Assembly: GCF_015644665.1 (NCBI RefSeq)
Contig: NZ_JADOBQ010000004.1
Location: forward strand, 131,501 to 195,500
DNA: 64,000 bases
Source of the DNA: Roseobacter sp. MH60115
GTDB lineage: Bacteria > Pseudomonadota > Alphaproteobacteria > Rhodobacterales > Rhodobacteraceae
Direction: 5' to 3'
In this document: piece after piece, positions 33,479 through 42,389 of the stretch
Numbering within the stretch: the first letter of the stretch is position 1
How the letters are laid out: every line of letters starts with the position of its first letter
Notes under the pieces: generated by a model
The model's database searches: none
The model's input: only the letters and a program-made list of their open reading frames with translations
What the model was told of the DNA's origin: nothing
Translations under genes and position numbers: made by a program

Positions 33479-34045
33479 ATGCGGTATCAAATCAGCGGCA
33501 AACAGATCGACATCGGCGAAGCGCTGCAAACCCACGTGAAAGAAGAATTGGGTGAAGCAGTGAAAAAATATGCCGAACGCCCAACCGAAGCGGTTGTGGT
33601 GTTTTCCAAGTCGGCGCACGAGTTTGTCTGCGAGGCGACCGTTCACCTGTCTACCGGCCTGACAGCACAGGCAAAAGCGCATCAGACCGAGATTTATGCC
33701 GCCTTTGATTCGTGCTGCGACAAAATGGAAAAACAACTGCGCCGCTACAAGCGTAGGTTGAAAGATCATCACAAAGATCGGGCCGAACCGGTTGAAATCT
33801 ACGGCGCGTCCTCCTATATCCTCGCATCAGATGCCGACTCAGAAGCGCAGGAACCAGAGACACTGCAACCGATCATCGTCGCCGAGATGGAAACCAAGAT
33901 TCCCTCTCTCTCCGTAGGTGAAGCCGTGATGCAGATGGAACTCGCTGGTGCACCGGTTCTGGTCTTTAGAAACGAGGGCAAAGAAGGCCTGAATGTCGTA
34001 TACCGCCGCGATGACGGGAACATTGGCTGGATAGACCCCCAGTAG
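33479..34045 (+). CDS. hpf: Long-form ribosome hibernation promoting factor
   Basis: A 188-residue protein: an N-terminal S30AE (HPF/RaiA) domain (MRYQISGKQIDIGEALQTHV to about residue 105, with the basic RRYKRRLKDHH end) and a C-terminal dimerisation domain (KIPSLSVGEAVMQMELAGAPVLVFRNEGKEGLNVVYRRDDGNIGWIDP, from about 140). Long HPF pairs ribosomes into 100S particles in stationary phase. GAAGGAGAG precedes the ATG at 33479. The 251-bp leader is the longest in this block and probably holds its own promoter; TTGACT at 33280 has no good -10 partner. Confidence 0.94.
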   Translation: MRYQISGKQIDIGEALQTHVKEELGEAVKKYAERPTEAVVVFSKSAHEFVCEATVHLSTGLTAQAKAHQTEIYAAFDSCCDKMEKQLRRYKRRLKDHHKDRAEPVEIYGASSYILASDADSEAQEPETLQPIIVAEMETKIPSLSVGEAVMQMELAGAPVLVFRNEGKEGLNVVYRRDDGNIGWIDPQ

Positions 34046-34087
34046 GATTTCTTCGAGGCGATTGAGCCTCCCGAAAGTGCGAGCAGA

Positions 34088-34552
34088 ATGGATTTTAACA
34101 AACTCCTCAAGCCTGAGGCCGTGAAGGTATTGACCTCCGCCTCAAGTAAAAAACGCCTCATGCAGGATCTTGGCGATCTTGCGGAACAGGCATATGGGCT
34201 GAAATCGGGCCACGTCCTCGACGCGCTGCTGGCGCGCGAGGCGCTGGGGCCCACCGGTGTTGGACATGGCATCGCCTTGCCCCATGCGCGGCTTGACGGG
34301 CTGGACACGGTTGTGGGCGCCTTCGTTCTGCTCGACAAACCCATCGACTTCAATGCGGTGGACCGGCAGCCGGTTGATGTCGCCTTTGCGCTCTTTGCCC
34401 CCGAGGATGCTGGTGTAGAGCACCTCAAGGCGCTCGCGCTGGTCTCACGGACCCTGCGTGATCCGGGTATTTGCGCAAAATTGCGGGCAAACCCGAACCC
34501 CAGCACGCTGCATACCATCCTGACGTCAGCGGAATCCGAACAGGCGGCCTGA
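34088..34552 (+). CDS. ptsN: PTS IIA-like nitrogen-regulatory protein PtsN
   Basis: A 154-residue EIIA-Ntr protein. The phosphorylated His is in TGVGHGIALPHARLDGLD (near residue 66). It also shows the family ARKRAM-like stretch SSKKRLMQDLGDLAEQAYGL. It takes phosphate from the PtsP-PtsO chain and modulates potassium transport and metabolic enzymes in other bacteria. It lies 42 bp after hpf, the usual neighbour, and ends 20 bp before the convergent glycosyltransferase. Confidence 0.94.
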   Translation: MDFNKLLKPEAVKVLTSASSKKRLMQDLGDLAEQAYGLKSGHVLDALLAREALGPTGVGHGIALPHARLDGLDTVVGAFVLLDKPIDFNAVDRQPVDVAFALFAPEDAGVEHLKALALVSRTLRDPGICAKLRANPNPSTLHTILTSAESEQAA

Positions 34553-34572
34553 GACGCTCTTGGGCGGCCCGC

Positions 34573-36273
34573 TCACCGGACCAGATAGGGTTTGCGCGGC
34601 CTGTCCCGGTCGACGACCGCGTCGCCCTGCTCCACCGGAAAATCCCCCATCAGATAGGGGTGCATGCCCTGGTTCTTGAGGTTCTGCAAGAATTGCCCAA
34701 AGCCGTTCAGATCCACCATGCGGGGCACTTCGGACAGGCGATGCTGGGCTGTCGGCCCGATCTCATCCAGTATTGTCTGCAGCGGCTCCATCGGCGCTTC
34801 GATGAAGTCGGCCATGGTCCAAATGCGCACGCGCGCCTTGATCCAGGTGGACCGCAAGACATCGAGATGCTCGCTTTCCGTGCGCTGCAGCTGCGCCGCT
34901 GCCTTGCGCAGATCAAGGAAGTTCGCATTTGACCGGAAGAGCGGCACGGCCCATGCCCCGCTGATGACGGAAATCTGAGCATTGGGGTCTGTTGCGATGC
35001 GCCAGTTGATCGCCTGGTTGTCACGCGGACCAAACTGAAAACACTGCCGCTCTCCCCGGGTGTTCCAGATCAGACTGGTCAGAAAACCATGCGGGTTGTA
35101 GTCGCGCAAGGTCGCACTGTTGCTCAGCGCGCCGTTCATCACGGTCTGATCCTCTGCAAAATAAGCCTGTTCCGGCGCAAAGAGATGGCCGTGCACCCGC
35201 GCGCCCGTTGCCTTGGCAAGCCATGGCTCGAAATTCTCGAAAAGCTCGGCGAACCCCTGAAACATGGAATAGGGCGCGGCGGTCACCTCGTTTTCCCAAT
35301 CCTCGCGCGGGAAACGGCTTTGCATGTAAAGACCGGCACGACCGCGGGTCCGGCGCTGCACCGCCTTGGCAAAAATGCGGTCAATCTTGCCCGGATTAGG
35401 CTCGCTCTTTTTCATTGCGCCGGACGGGTCGGTGAGGAATGCATCGTAAAGACGGTGCGCATGCGGCCATATCTTGCGCGCGACAAAACAGTCCGATCGG
35501 CGCAACAGCTGCAAATGATCATCGTAGAAAATATGCGGCTTGCCCTGAAAATCGAACTTCGACAACGTCAACGACCGGCTTTCGATCTTGATCGCGTATT
35601 GGCGCACCAGTGTTTGAAAGTAGCTCTCGTCCGGGATCCAGACGCGACGGAAGTAGCGATCATATTCTGCCCGCGCTGGGTCCTGCAGAATCGCCGACAG
35701 CGTTTGCCGGGTCAGGCACCACCATTGCGATCCCATATGCGGCAGCAAGCCACCGGGCACGCGTCGGTTCACGCGCAACCGCCGCTGCAGCGCCACATAG
35801 CAATCAAACAGAACCCGCTGCCGTTTCCAGGAAAAAGGGAACCGCAGGGTGAACCGTTCCGCGTCCAGACCACCCACCGTCCAGGGAACGTCAGCCGTTG
35901 TCGCGCTTTCAATGAAGTCGGTTTTCGGCCGGTCCGCCAGATAGTCGACCAACTCCTGCACCGGGCGCAGCGGCAGGCAGGACCCGGATGCAAGATAGAC
36001 ATGGCGCACATCCGGAAAGCTGGCCAGCATCTGTTCTGACGCCGTTTGCGTCGCGGCCACGATCCCCCATGTGCCCCATTCACATCTGTAGCGTTTGGAG
36101 AATGAGACGTCGGGCACATTTGCCAGCGATTGCCGGAACGCACCAAAGGCCTTGCGCGACACGTTCTTGTCAACGTGGATCACCACCGGACAACCCGCGG
36201 CCGACCAGTGACGCACGACCTGTTCCGCACGACCGAAGGCAGTGTGCACCAGCATGACAACCCCGACGCTCAC
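34573..36273 (-). CDS. Core-2/I-branching-type glycosyltransferase with DUF5928-like C-terminus
   Basis: A 566-residue protein with two parts. The N-terminal half (about 1-270) is a GT14-like (core-2/I-branching beta-1,6-N-acetylglucosaminyltransferase) domain: VVMLVHTAFGRAEQVVRHW, VIHVDKN, VYLASGSCLPLRPVQELVDYL, GSQWWCLTR and IPDESYFQTLV. The C-terminal half (about 300-566) resembles the DUF5928 extension found in Rhodobacterales. No signal peptide or membrane segment is visible, so it should act at the cytoplasmic face on a surface glycan. Its start overlaps the stop of the upstream glycosyltransferase by 4 bp. Confidence 0.82.
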   Translation of the reverse strand: MSVGVVMLVHTAFGRAEQVVRHWSAAGCPVVIHVDKNVSRKAFGAFRQSLANVPDVSFSKRYRCEWGTWGIVAATQTASEQMLASFPDVRHVYLASGSCLPLRPVQELVDYLADRPKTDFIESATTADVPWTVGGLDAERFTLRFPFSWKRQRVLFDCYVALQRRLRVNRRVPGGLLPHMGSQWWCLTRQTLSAILQDPARAEYDRYFRRVWIPDESYFQTLVRQYAIKIESRSLTLSKFDFQGKPHIFYDDHLQLLRRSDCFVARKIWPHAHRLYDAFLTDPSGAMKKSEPNPGKIDRIFAKAVQRRTRGRAGLYMQSRFPREDWENEVTAAPYSMFQGFAELFENFEPWLAKATGARVHGHLFAPEQAYFAEDQTVMNGALSNSATLRDYNPHGFLTSLIWNTRGERQCFQFGPRDNQAINWRIATDPNAQISVISGAWAVPLFRSNANFLDLRKAAAQLQRTESEHLDVLRSTWIKARVRIWTMADFIEAPMEPLQTILDEIGPTAQHRLSEVPRMVDLNGFGQFLQNLKNQGMHPYLMGDFPVEQGDAVVDRDRPRKPYLVR

Positions 36274-37280
36274 GCCCAGTTCCCCTTGGACATCAGACCC
36301 AGGATCTCCAGCTGTCGCCAGTTGATGTATTTCTCAGACCACTTGCACCAGAGCTCCGTGTCTTCCGTCAGACCCTGCGCATAGGCCCGATATTCGTAGG
36401 ATCCCGCATAGTGCTGCTGGCGTTCAATTTCTTCGCTGGCCTTATCCGCAAAAGTATCGAGGAATTTGGCATGCAGCAGAATGCCGGATGCTTTCTCCCC
36501 ACCTCTTTGATCATAGACAAGGTTCAATCCGCGCGGCAGCAGCATATGCGTTGAATTCACATAAGCGTAGCGCCGGTTCCATTTGACCAAAGGCACCTTG
36601 TTCAATGCAGGTGCGCGCGTCGGCTCCTTCGGGAAGAACACGCGGCTGCGCGGCCCGCCCTGAATCCACAGGTTACCGTAAAGAGGGTTGCGCGACATTG
36701 TATAGTTGCCGCTGTCAAACCAGCAGGCGATGTCGATCGGGTTCTGACCAGGCTGATATTGCTGATCTTCCAGCCGGCCCTTGGGGTACATATCCAGCAG
36801 CATGGCCGAAAAGGCGCGGATGGAGCAGCTGTCGAGCCAATCCGTCAGCGCCCGGAGCGGTCGTGTATCACAGAATGGATAAAGCAGAAATTCATCGGGG
36901 TCGACAACGACGCACCAATGTCCATGCGCGTATTTGCTTTGCAGATAGTTCAGCCAATCGACGCCATAGCGCGCATTCTTGTAGCTGCTTTTGGTGCGCC
37001 ACAGGGAGACATCCGGCTGATCGGCCAGGTAGTCCGCTGATCCGTCTGTGCTGTCATTGTCCACGATGAAAAAATGGGACACGCCCATGTCGCGGTAGTA
37101 TTCCAGAAAGTAGGGAAGGCGCACCTTCTCGTTCCGCTGCGTGGAAAACAGCAGAATATCATCGGTGCGCACCTGCGCGGTTCTGTCGGTAATCTGCTTT
37201 AGCTCAAAGCTCTTGCGGCGCGCGCGTATACGCAGACGCTTTCGCGCCAGACGCATCCGGTAAGATCCCAGAACACCCAA
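36270..37280 (-). CDS. Glycosyltransferase family 2 protein (copy 1)
   Basis: A 336-residue protein of the GT2_4/GT92-like group: ILLFSTQRNEKVRLPYFLEYYRDMGVSHFFIVDNDSTDGS, then the metal-binding DPDEF in HWCVVVDPDEFLLYPF. It is paralogous to the protein at 37461-38477: alignment by eye is continuous from residue 5 to the C-terminal WRQLEILGLMSKGNW versus WRQLVDMGLMFRGPW. The start is TTG at 37280, favoured by GGAGAGG upstream and by the paralogue; an ATG at 37256 is the alternative. It is followed by the GT14-like gene with a 4-bp overlap. Confidence 0.85.
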   Translation of the reverse strand: MGVLGSYRMRLARKRLRIRARRKSFELKQITDRTAQVRTDDILLFSTQRNEKVRLPYFLEYYRDMGVSHFFIVDNDSTDGSADYLADQPDVSLWRTKSSYKNARYGVDWLNYLQSKYAHGHWCVVVDPDEFLLYPFCDTRPLRALTDWLDSCSIRAFSAMLLDMYPKGRLEDQQYQPGQNPIDIACWFDSGNYTMSRNPLYGNLWIQGGPRSRVFFPKEPTRAPALNKVPLVKWNRRYAYVNSTHMLLPRGLNLVYDQRGGEKASGILLHAKFLDTFADKASEEIERQQHYAGSYEYRAYAQGLTEDTELWCKWSEKYINWRQLEILGLMSKGNWA

Positions 37281-37460
37281 GCTTCAGCCCTCTCCACCGC
37301 CCCACCGCCGGTGCTCAAAGGACCCCTGTCCCATCTTCCTGCGGTCGATCTTGTGTCGCTTCATTGGTTAATCGCGACTTATTGATATTTTATTGCTCAA
37401 AAACGTAGCCCTCACAACGAATTTGAATGGTTCTAAGTGATTTGGGCGATTTTCACCGGT

Positions 37461-38477
37461 TTACCAGGGCCCACGGAACATCAACCCCATGTCCACCAGC
37501 TGTCGCCATCCGGTGAATTTTATGGACTCGGGCACCCACAAGTCAGGCGCCTCCGCCAAAGCGTCGTAGTACGCATCATGTGCCGACCCGCGCGTGTATT
37601 GTTGGCCGCGCGCCTTCTCGGTTCTGGCCCGCGCTCCCGTTCCCGGCAAAAACTTTGTGTGCAACAAAACCCCTGTAAGCCGTTCCCTGCCGTCCAAATC
37701 ATGGTGCGCGTTCAGAAGCTGCGGCAAAGCCACATGGGTGGAACTGAAGTAGACATAGGACCGGTGCCACTTCACAAGTGGCACTTTGCTGAGCACCGGT
37801 GCGAACTCCGGAGCTCTCTGAAAGAACATGCGCGCCCGTACCCCCCCTAAAACCGAAACGGATTGATGTTGGCCGCGCCGCTCGCACCAATATCCGTGGC
37901 CATCAAACCAGGGCAGGATCGGGAGAGGGTCCTCGCCTGCATGGTACCGCTGGGAATCCGGTGACCCCTTGGGATAGAGGTCGAGCATAAGGGTTCCAAG
38001 GCTGCGGTGACCCTCCGATGTCAGTTGTGTCGTGAGCACGGTAAGGTCCCGGGTCTCCCACTGCGGATAGATCAGCAGTTCGTCCGCATCCACCGTCACG
38101 GTCCAGTGGCCATGTCCGTACCGCATGAGCAGCCAGGTGAGCCAGTCCATGCCGAAACGCGCTGATTTATAAGGCGCGTCCGTCTGCCACACAGAGACAT
38201 CCGATGCCGCTTTGAGCAGGTCCAGCGTGCCGTCATCGCTGCCGTTGTCCACGATCAGAAAATGGCGCACGCCCAGCGCTCTGTAGTGCTGCAGAAAATA
38301 GGGCAACCGCAGGGCCTCGTTGCGCACCGTCGCGAAGAGCAGGATGTCCGCCGGTGCAATCTGCCGCGTATGGTTCTGCACAGGGGTCAGCTTGTGGCGG
38401 CTGCGAAACCCGCGCCACAGCAGTCGTTTGCGCCGCAGCCGCAACTTATATCTGGACCAAAGCGTGGGCGGCGCCAT
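37461..38477 (-). CDS. Glycosyltransferase family 2 protein (copy 2)
   Basis: A 338-residue paralogue of the preceding gene: ILLFATVRNEALRLPYFLQHYRALGVRHFLIVDNGSDDGT and the DxD-type motif in TVTVDADELLIYPQW. The ATG at 38477 was chosen because AAAGG lies upstream and the length then matches the paralogue; a TTG 51 codons upstream falls in the T-run of the galU terminator. A 180-bp AT-rich gap separates the two copies, likely holding a promoter for copy 1. Sugar donor and acceptor are unknown. Confidence 0.85.
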   Translation of the reverse strand: MAPPTLWSRYKLRLRRKRLLWRGFRSRHKLTPVQNHTRQIAPADILLFATVRNEALRLPYFLQHYRALGVRHFLIVDNGSDDGTLDLLKAASDVSVWQTDAPYKSARFGMDWLTWLLMRYGHGHWTVTVDADELLIYPQWETRDLTVLTTQLTSEGHRSLGTLMLDLYPKGSPDSQRYHAGEDPLPILPWFDGHGYWCERRGQHQSVSVLGGVRARMFFQRAPEFAPVLSKVPLVKWHRSYVYFSSTHVALPQLLNAHHDLDGRERLTGVLLHTKFLPGTGARARTEKARGQQYTRGSAHDAYYDALAEAPDLWVPESIKFTGWRQLVDMGLMFRGPW

Positions 38478-38631
38478 CACGCGACCTTTCAGAACCGAGG
38501 GCCGTACGGGCAAAGCCGATACGATCTTCACGCCATATTGCCCGAATTGATCGCGCCGCCAAGCCTTTCCCCGATAGGCATTGGCTACTGCTGGCCTCGC
38601 TTTGGGCAACAACAGGTCCGCGCAGGGCAAA

Positions 38632-38661
38632 GAAAAACGGCGCAGAGATATCTCTGCGCCG
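38632..38661 (-). terminator. Rho-independent terminator after galU
   Basis: A 24-bp perfect palindrome (38638-38661; arms CGGCGCAGAGAT and ATCTCTGCGCCG) followed on the minus strand by five T residues. It ends the kdsB/galU-direction transcript 35 bp after the galU stop and separates it from the glycosyltransferase genes. Confidence 0.88.
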
Positions 38662-38695
38662 TCCCTAAGCCATTCTTGTCAACCGATGTGCGCCG

Positions 38696-39589
38696 CTACT
38701 CCGCAGCTTTGCCCATGCTGACCACATCGTGCAGATAGGCGGACAGATCTTCGCGCAGATCATCGCGGTCGAGACCAAAGGCCACCGTCGCCTGCAGGAA
38801 GCCGGATTTGGAGCCGCAATCGAAACGCTGCCCACGGAACCGGTATCCGAAGCCGTTGTCCTTTTTCTCGATGTCCTGTGCAATTGCATCGGTCAGTTGG
38901 ATTTCACCCCCGGCACCCGATTTCATCTTGTTCAGGTTTGTCAGCACCGACGGCGACAGGATATAGCGCCCGATCACCGCAAGGTTGGACGGCGATTCCT
39001 CAACCGCGGGCTTTTCGACCATACCTCTGACCTTGACCATCGAGCCCATGTCCTCGGAGACATCCAGCATGCCGTAGGAAGACGATTTCTCCGGTGCGAC
39101 CTCCATGGCCGCAACCATGTTGCCCCCGGTTTCGGCATAGGCCTCGACCATCTGCTGAAGGCAGGGTTTGTCGGCGGCAATCACATCATCCGGCAGGATG
39201 ACCGCAAAGGGCTCGTCGGCGATCAGACGGCGGGCACACCAGACAGCATGGCCCAGGCCCAGCGCCTTGTGCTGGCGGATATAGGCAATTGCACCGCTGT
39301 CCATATTCGTTGTTTCGAGCACTTCGAGAAGGTCGTCCTTGCCCTTCTTGCGCAACTCCTGCTCCAGTTGTGGCGCGTGGTCGAAGTAGTCTTCCAGGGC
39401 GCCCTTGCCACGGGACGTCACGAAAATGAATTCCTTGATGCCTGCAGCGCGCGCCTCGTCGATCGCATATTGAATCAACGGGCGATCCACCAGTGTCATG
39501 ATTTCCTTGGGAACCGATTTGGTCGCGGGAAGAAAGCGCGTACCCATGCCAGCCACGGGAAAAATCGCCTTGGTCACCTTGCGTTTCAT
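38696..39589 (-). CDS. galU: UTP-glucose-1-phosphate uridylyltransferase
   Basis: A 297-residue nucleotidyltransferase: IFPVAGMGTRFLPATKSVPKEIMTLVDRPLIQYAIDEA (from about residue 9) contains the nucleotide-binding GxGTRxLPxTK, and GLGHAVWCARRLI plus LPDDVI are typical GalU. It makes UDP-glucose for surface glycans. It stands next to three glycosyltransferases and kdsB. The 256-bp leader is AT-rich; no confident promoter was assigned. Confidence 0.95.
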   Translation of the reverse strand: MKRKVTKAIFPVAGMGTRFLPATKSVPKEIMTLVDRPLIQYAIDEARAAGIKEFIFVTSRGKGALEDYFDHAPQLEQELRKKGKDDLLEVLETTNMDSGAIAYIRQHKALGLGHAVWCARRLIADEPFAVILPDDVIAADKPCLQQMVEAYAETGGNMVAAMEVAPEKSSSYGMLDVSEDMGSMVKVRGMVEKPAVEESPSNLAVIGRYILSPSVLTNLNKMKSGAGGEIQLTDAIAQDIEKKDNGFGYRFRGQRFDCGSKSGFLQATVAFGLDRDDLREDLSAYLHDVVSMGKAAE

Positions 39590-39845
39590 ACTGTTGCCCT
39601 CACAATTAAAAAATCAATCGCACCCCACGAGCGCCAAGCTAGCACTCGAATGCGTCAAAAACACGACTTGCCCGTCAATTAAAGCTATTTTTGAGCATAA
39701 CTGGTTCCATTTTACGAAATATAGCGGAGTCTCGCCAGTCTGCGCATGCCCCAGACACAAAATTGAGCAATCCTGTAACCGGTTGCGCGTTTCCTCAATA
39801 TTTTCAGAGATTAAGATGATTTCTGAAATCCGCCTGACCCGAGGA

Positions 39846-40646
39846 TCAATCCAATCCCATGTGCATCATCATGTTTTCAATCTTTGCCACATCCTCGGGG
39901 TTGTTCAATTCCCAGAAATGACGCCCTTTTGCGGCAACCTCGACACAGAGCACGGCGCGGCCGTTTTCCATGAACCGCAGTTGTTCGAGACCTTCAAGCT
40001 GCTCCAGCGGACCGGCGGGCCAGGACGGGTAGGCAGCGAGCGCCTCGGGGCGGTAGGCATAGACACCGACATGGTGGAACACCGGTGTCTCTTCGTCATC
40101 ACCGTAGGTGCGGGAGGTGAAGGGGATCACCTCCTTGGAAAAGTAGAGCGCCTGACGGGTTGTATCGAAAACGGCGGTTGTCCCGCCGACGCGGCCCGCC
40201 TTGCGGTCAGACAGGAAGCCGTTCAGCGTGGCCCCGTCGCAGCACAGCACCGGCGTCGCGATTTCGGCCTGCGGCGCTGCCCGAAGCCCGGTGATCAGGT
40301 CTTCGATGAACCACTGCGGCGTCAGCGGCGCATCGCCCTGCAGGTTGACGACAATCTCATGACCGCCGCCCAGAATCTCGTGGGTCTCGGCGCAGCGTTC
40401 CGTGCCGTTCACCCAATTAGGTGAGGTCATGACCACCTCGGCACCAAAAGCCTCGGACGCCTCGCGGATGCGGTCGTCATCCGTCGCCACGACGACACGG
40501 GCAACACCTTCAACGCTCTGCGCGGCCAGCCAGCTGCGCTCGATCAGGCTGCGGGACTGACCCGACGCGCCTTTGAGACCCACAAGGGGTTTGCCCGGAT
40601 AGCGGCTGGACGCGTAGCGCGCCGGGATCACGATGAGAACGGACAT
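39846..40646 (-). CDS. kdsB: 3-deoxy-manno-octulosonate cytidylyltransferase
   Basis: A 266-residue CMP-Kdo synthetase: VLIVIPARYASSRYPGKPLVGLKG at the N-terminus, VVVATDDDRI, NLQGDAPLTPQWFIEDLI and HHVGVYAYRPEAL. It activates Kdo for lipid A core assembly or Kdo-containing capsule. Its ATG overlaps the cysQ stop by one base, so the two are coupled. Slightly longer than the E. coli enzyme (248). Confidence 0.95.
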   Translation of the reverse strand: MSVLIVIPARYASSRYPGKPLVGLKGASGQSRSLIERSWLAAQSVEGVARVVVATDDDRIREASEAFGAEVVMTSPNWVNGTERCAETHEILGGGHEIVVNLQGDAPLTPQWFIEDLITGLRAAPQAEIATPVLCCDGATLNGFLSDRKAGRVGGTTAVFDTTRQALYFSKEVIPFTSRTYGDDEETPVFHHVGVYAYRPEALAAYPSWPAGPLEQLEGLEQLRFMENGRAVLCVEVAAKGRHFWELNNPEDVAKIENMMMHMGLD

Positions 40647-41458
40647 CAGCTGTCCTTCAGATCAACAGCGGGCGCATAGGCAATGAAGAAAGGATTTGCA
40701 TATCCCTCCTTGCCATATCGCAGCGGTGTCAGATCGTCGAAACGCACAACCGAGCCGCCCGCACCCGACAGAACCGCGTGGCCTGCCGCCGTGTCCCATT
40801 CCATCGTGCGGCCCAGACGCGGATAAAGGTCCGCCTCGCCGGTCGCCACAAGGCAGAACTTGAGCGATGAGCCCGCGCTTTTCATGTCCTTCACGGCGTA
40901 TTTGTTGATGTAATCATCGGTGGCCTGATCCCGGTGCGATTTCGACGCCACCACCATCAGCGCGGCATTGTCGGCCTGCGACACCGACATGCGCGTCAGC
41001 GGGCCCACCTGATCCAGCGCCAGATCACCGGTTTCCTCGACGGATTGACCGTCAGCATCCGTGTAGAACATCCGGCCCTTGGCAGGCGCATAGACAACCC
41101 CACGTGTCGGCACGCCGCCTTCGACCAATGCGATGTTCACGGTAAAATCGCCGCGCCGGTGGATGAATTCCTTGGTGCCATCCAGTGGATCGACGATCAG
41201 GAAGGTATCGCCCGAAGTCTCGTGGGTGGCCGATTGCTCCTCCGTCACCAGCATCACATCGGGAAACGCCGCGCGCAGGCCCGCCGAAATCAACGCATCC
41301 GCGGCTTCGTCCGCTGCCGTGACCGGGCTGTCATCGGATTTCACCTTCACGTCGAAATCATCCGCCTGGTAGATCTCCATGATCTTCGCGCCCGCCTCGA
41401 TCGACAGGCGACGCATCACCTCAACCAGTTTCACATAATCCATGACGCTCTCATCCAT
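40646..41458 (-). CDS. cysQ: 3'(2'),5'-bisphosphate nucleotidase CysQ
   Basis: A 270-residue lithium-sensitive phosphatase of the inositol monophosphatase fold. Metal-binding motifs are EEQSA, DPLDGTKEFIHRRGDFTVNIAL and WDTAAGHAVL. It removes the 3'-phosphate of PAP, a by-product of sulfate assimilation or sulfation. Two starts are possible, ATG at 41458 and ATG at 41443; the first is given because it lies upstream with a weak CGTGGA site, but the second gives a length closer to the family. It is coupled to kdsB. Confidence 0.88.
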   Translation of the reverse strand: MDESVMDYVKLVEVMRRLSIEAGAKIMEIYQADDFDVKVKSDDSPVTAADEAADALISAGLRAAFPDVMLVTEEQSATHETSGDTFLIVDPLDGTKEFIHRRGDFTVNIALVEGGVPTRGVVYAPAKGRMFYTDADGQSVEETGDLALDQVGPLTRMSVSQADNAALMVVASKSHRDQATDDYINKYAVKDMKSAGSSLKFCLVATGEADLYPRLGRTMEWDTAAGHAVLSGAGGSVVRFDDLTPLRYGKEGYANPFFIAYAPAVDLKDS

Positions 41459-41546
41459 TCCACGATCATTGATGTTCAAAACGATGCCCCTTATGGTCAA
41501 GCTCTAACGGAACAGCAAGAATTCCGTGCGAAACTAGACACGATCA

Positions 41547-42386
41547 ATGGGCAAGGCGGTCATGTTTCAGGCGACAAAACGCACCGATGGCGGAATTTCC
41601 TCCGCCCTGACGCTTCTGGAGCTGATCTATCACTCCGTGGTCCGGTCCGTGCGCAAGACGCATAACAACGCCTTTGCCGCGATCTTCATCAACGTGCTGC
41701 AGATGCTGATCTTCGTGCTGGTCTTCTACCTGATGTTCTCCATCCTCGGGCTGCGCGGCTCCGCCATTCGGGGCGATTTCCTGCTCTACATCATGTCGGG
41801 CATCTTCCTCTTCATCACGCACACAAAATCCATGAGCGCGGTCGTCGGGTCGGAAGGGCCCGCCAGCCCGATGATGCAGCATGCGCCGATGAACACGATC
41901 ATTGCCATCGCCTCTGCCGCCATCGGCGCGCTCTATATTCAGGTGCTCTCGCTGGGCATCATCCTCTTTGGCTATCACGTGGCGATTGCCCCGGTGGTCA
42001 TAGAAGAACCGGCAGCGGCCTTTGGCATGCTGATCGTATCCTGGTTTACCGGGGTGGCTCTGGGCCTCGTGCTGCTCGCCTTGAAACCGTGGATGCCCCA
42101 GGTGGTAAGCATCTTTTCAACCATCTACCAGCGCGCCAATATGATTGCGTCGGGAAAGATGTTCGTGGCCAACAGCCTGCCCGGATTCATGCTGTCGATG
42201 TTCGACTGGAACCCGCTGTTTCACGCCATTGATCAGGCGCGGGGGTTTGTCTTCATCAACTACAACCCGCGCTATACGGATTGGCACTATGCCATGTGGG
42301 TCGGCATTGTGCTGGTGATGATCGGCCTGATGGGTGAGTTCTATACGCGGCGGCACGCCTCGCTCAGCTGGAGCGCGCGGCGCTGA
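41547..42386 (+). CDS. ABC-2 type polysaccharide export permease (KpsM/Wzm-like)
   Basis: A 279-residue inner-membrane protein with about six transmembrane segments, the first after a cytoplasmic LLELIYHSVVRSVRKTHNNAF stretch typical of polysaccharide exporters. The C-terminal NPLFHAIDQARGFVFINYNPRYTDWHYAMWVGIVLVMIGLMGEFY matches KpsM/RkpT-type permeases. These export capsule or O-antigen with a KpsT/Wzt ATPase, which is not in this window. An internal ATG at 41562 is an alternative start. It is divergent from cysQ and convergent with the next gene. Confidence 0.86.
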   Translation: MGKAVMFQATKRTDGGISSALTLLELIYHSVVRSVRKTHNNAFAAIFINVLQMLIFVLVFYLMFSILGLRGSAIRGDFLLYIMSGIFLFITHTKSMSAVVGSEGPASPMMQHAPMNTIIAIASAAIGALYIQVLSLGIILFGYHVAIAPVVIEEPAAAFGMLIVSWFTGVALGLVLLALKPWMPQVVSIFSTIYQRANMIASGKMFVANSLPGFMLSMFDWNPLFHAIDQARGFVFINYNPRYTDWHYAMWVGIVLVMIGLMGEFYTRRHASLSWSARR

Positions 42387-42389
42387 GGC

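Noticed and set aside
38478-38630. N-terminal extension of the second GT2 gene from a TTG at 38630
   Set aside because: The TTG lies in the T-run of the galU terminator and the added 51 residues have no counterpart in the paralogue; the ATG at 38477 has an AAAGG site.
39795-39831. Inverted repeats after kdsB (TTTCAGA with TCTGAAA, and GATTTC with GAAATC)
   Set aside because: The stems are AT-only and short, with no T-run in the right place; not strong enough to call a terminator or operator.
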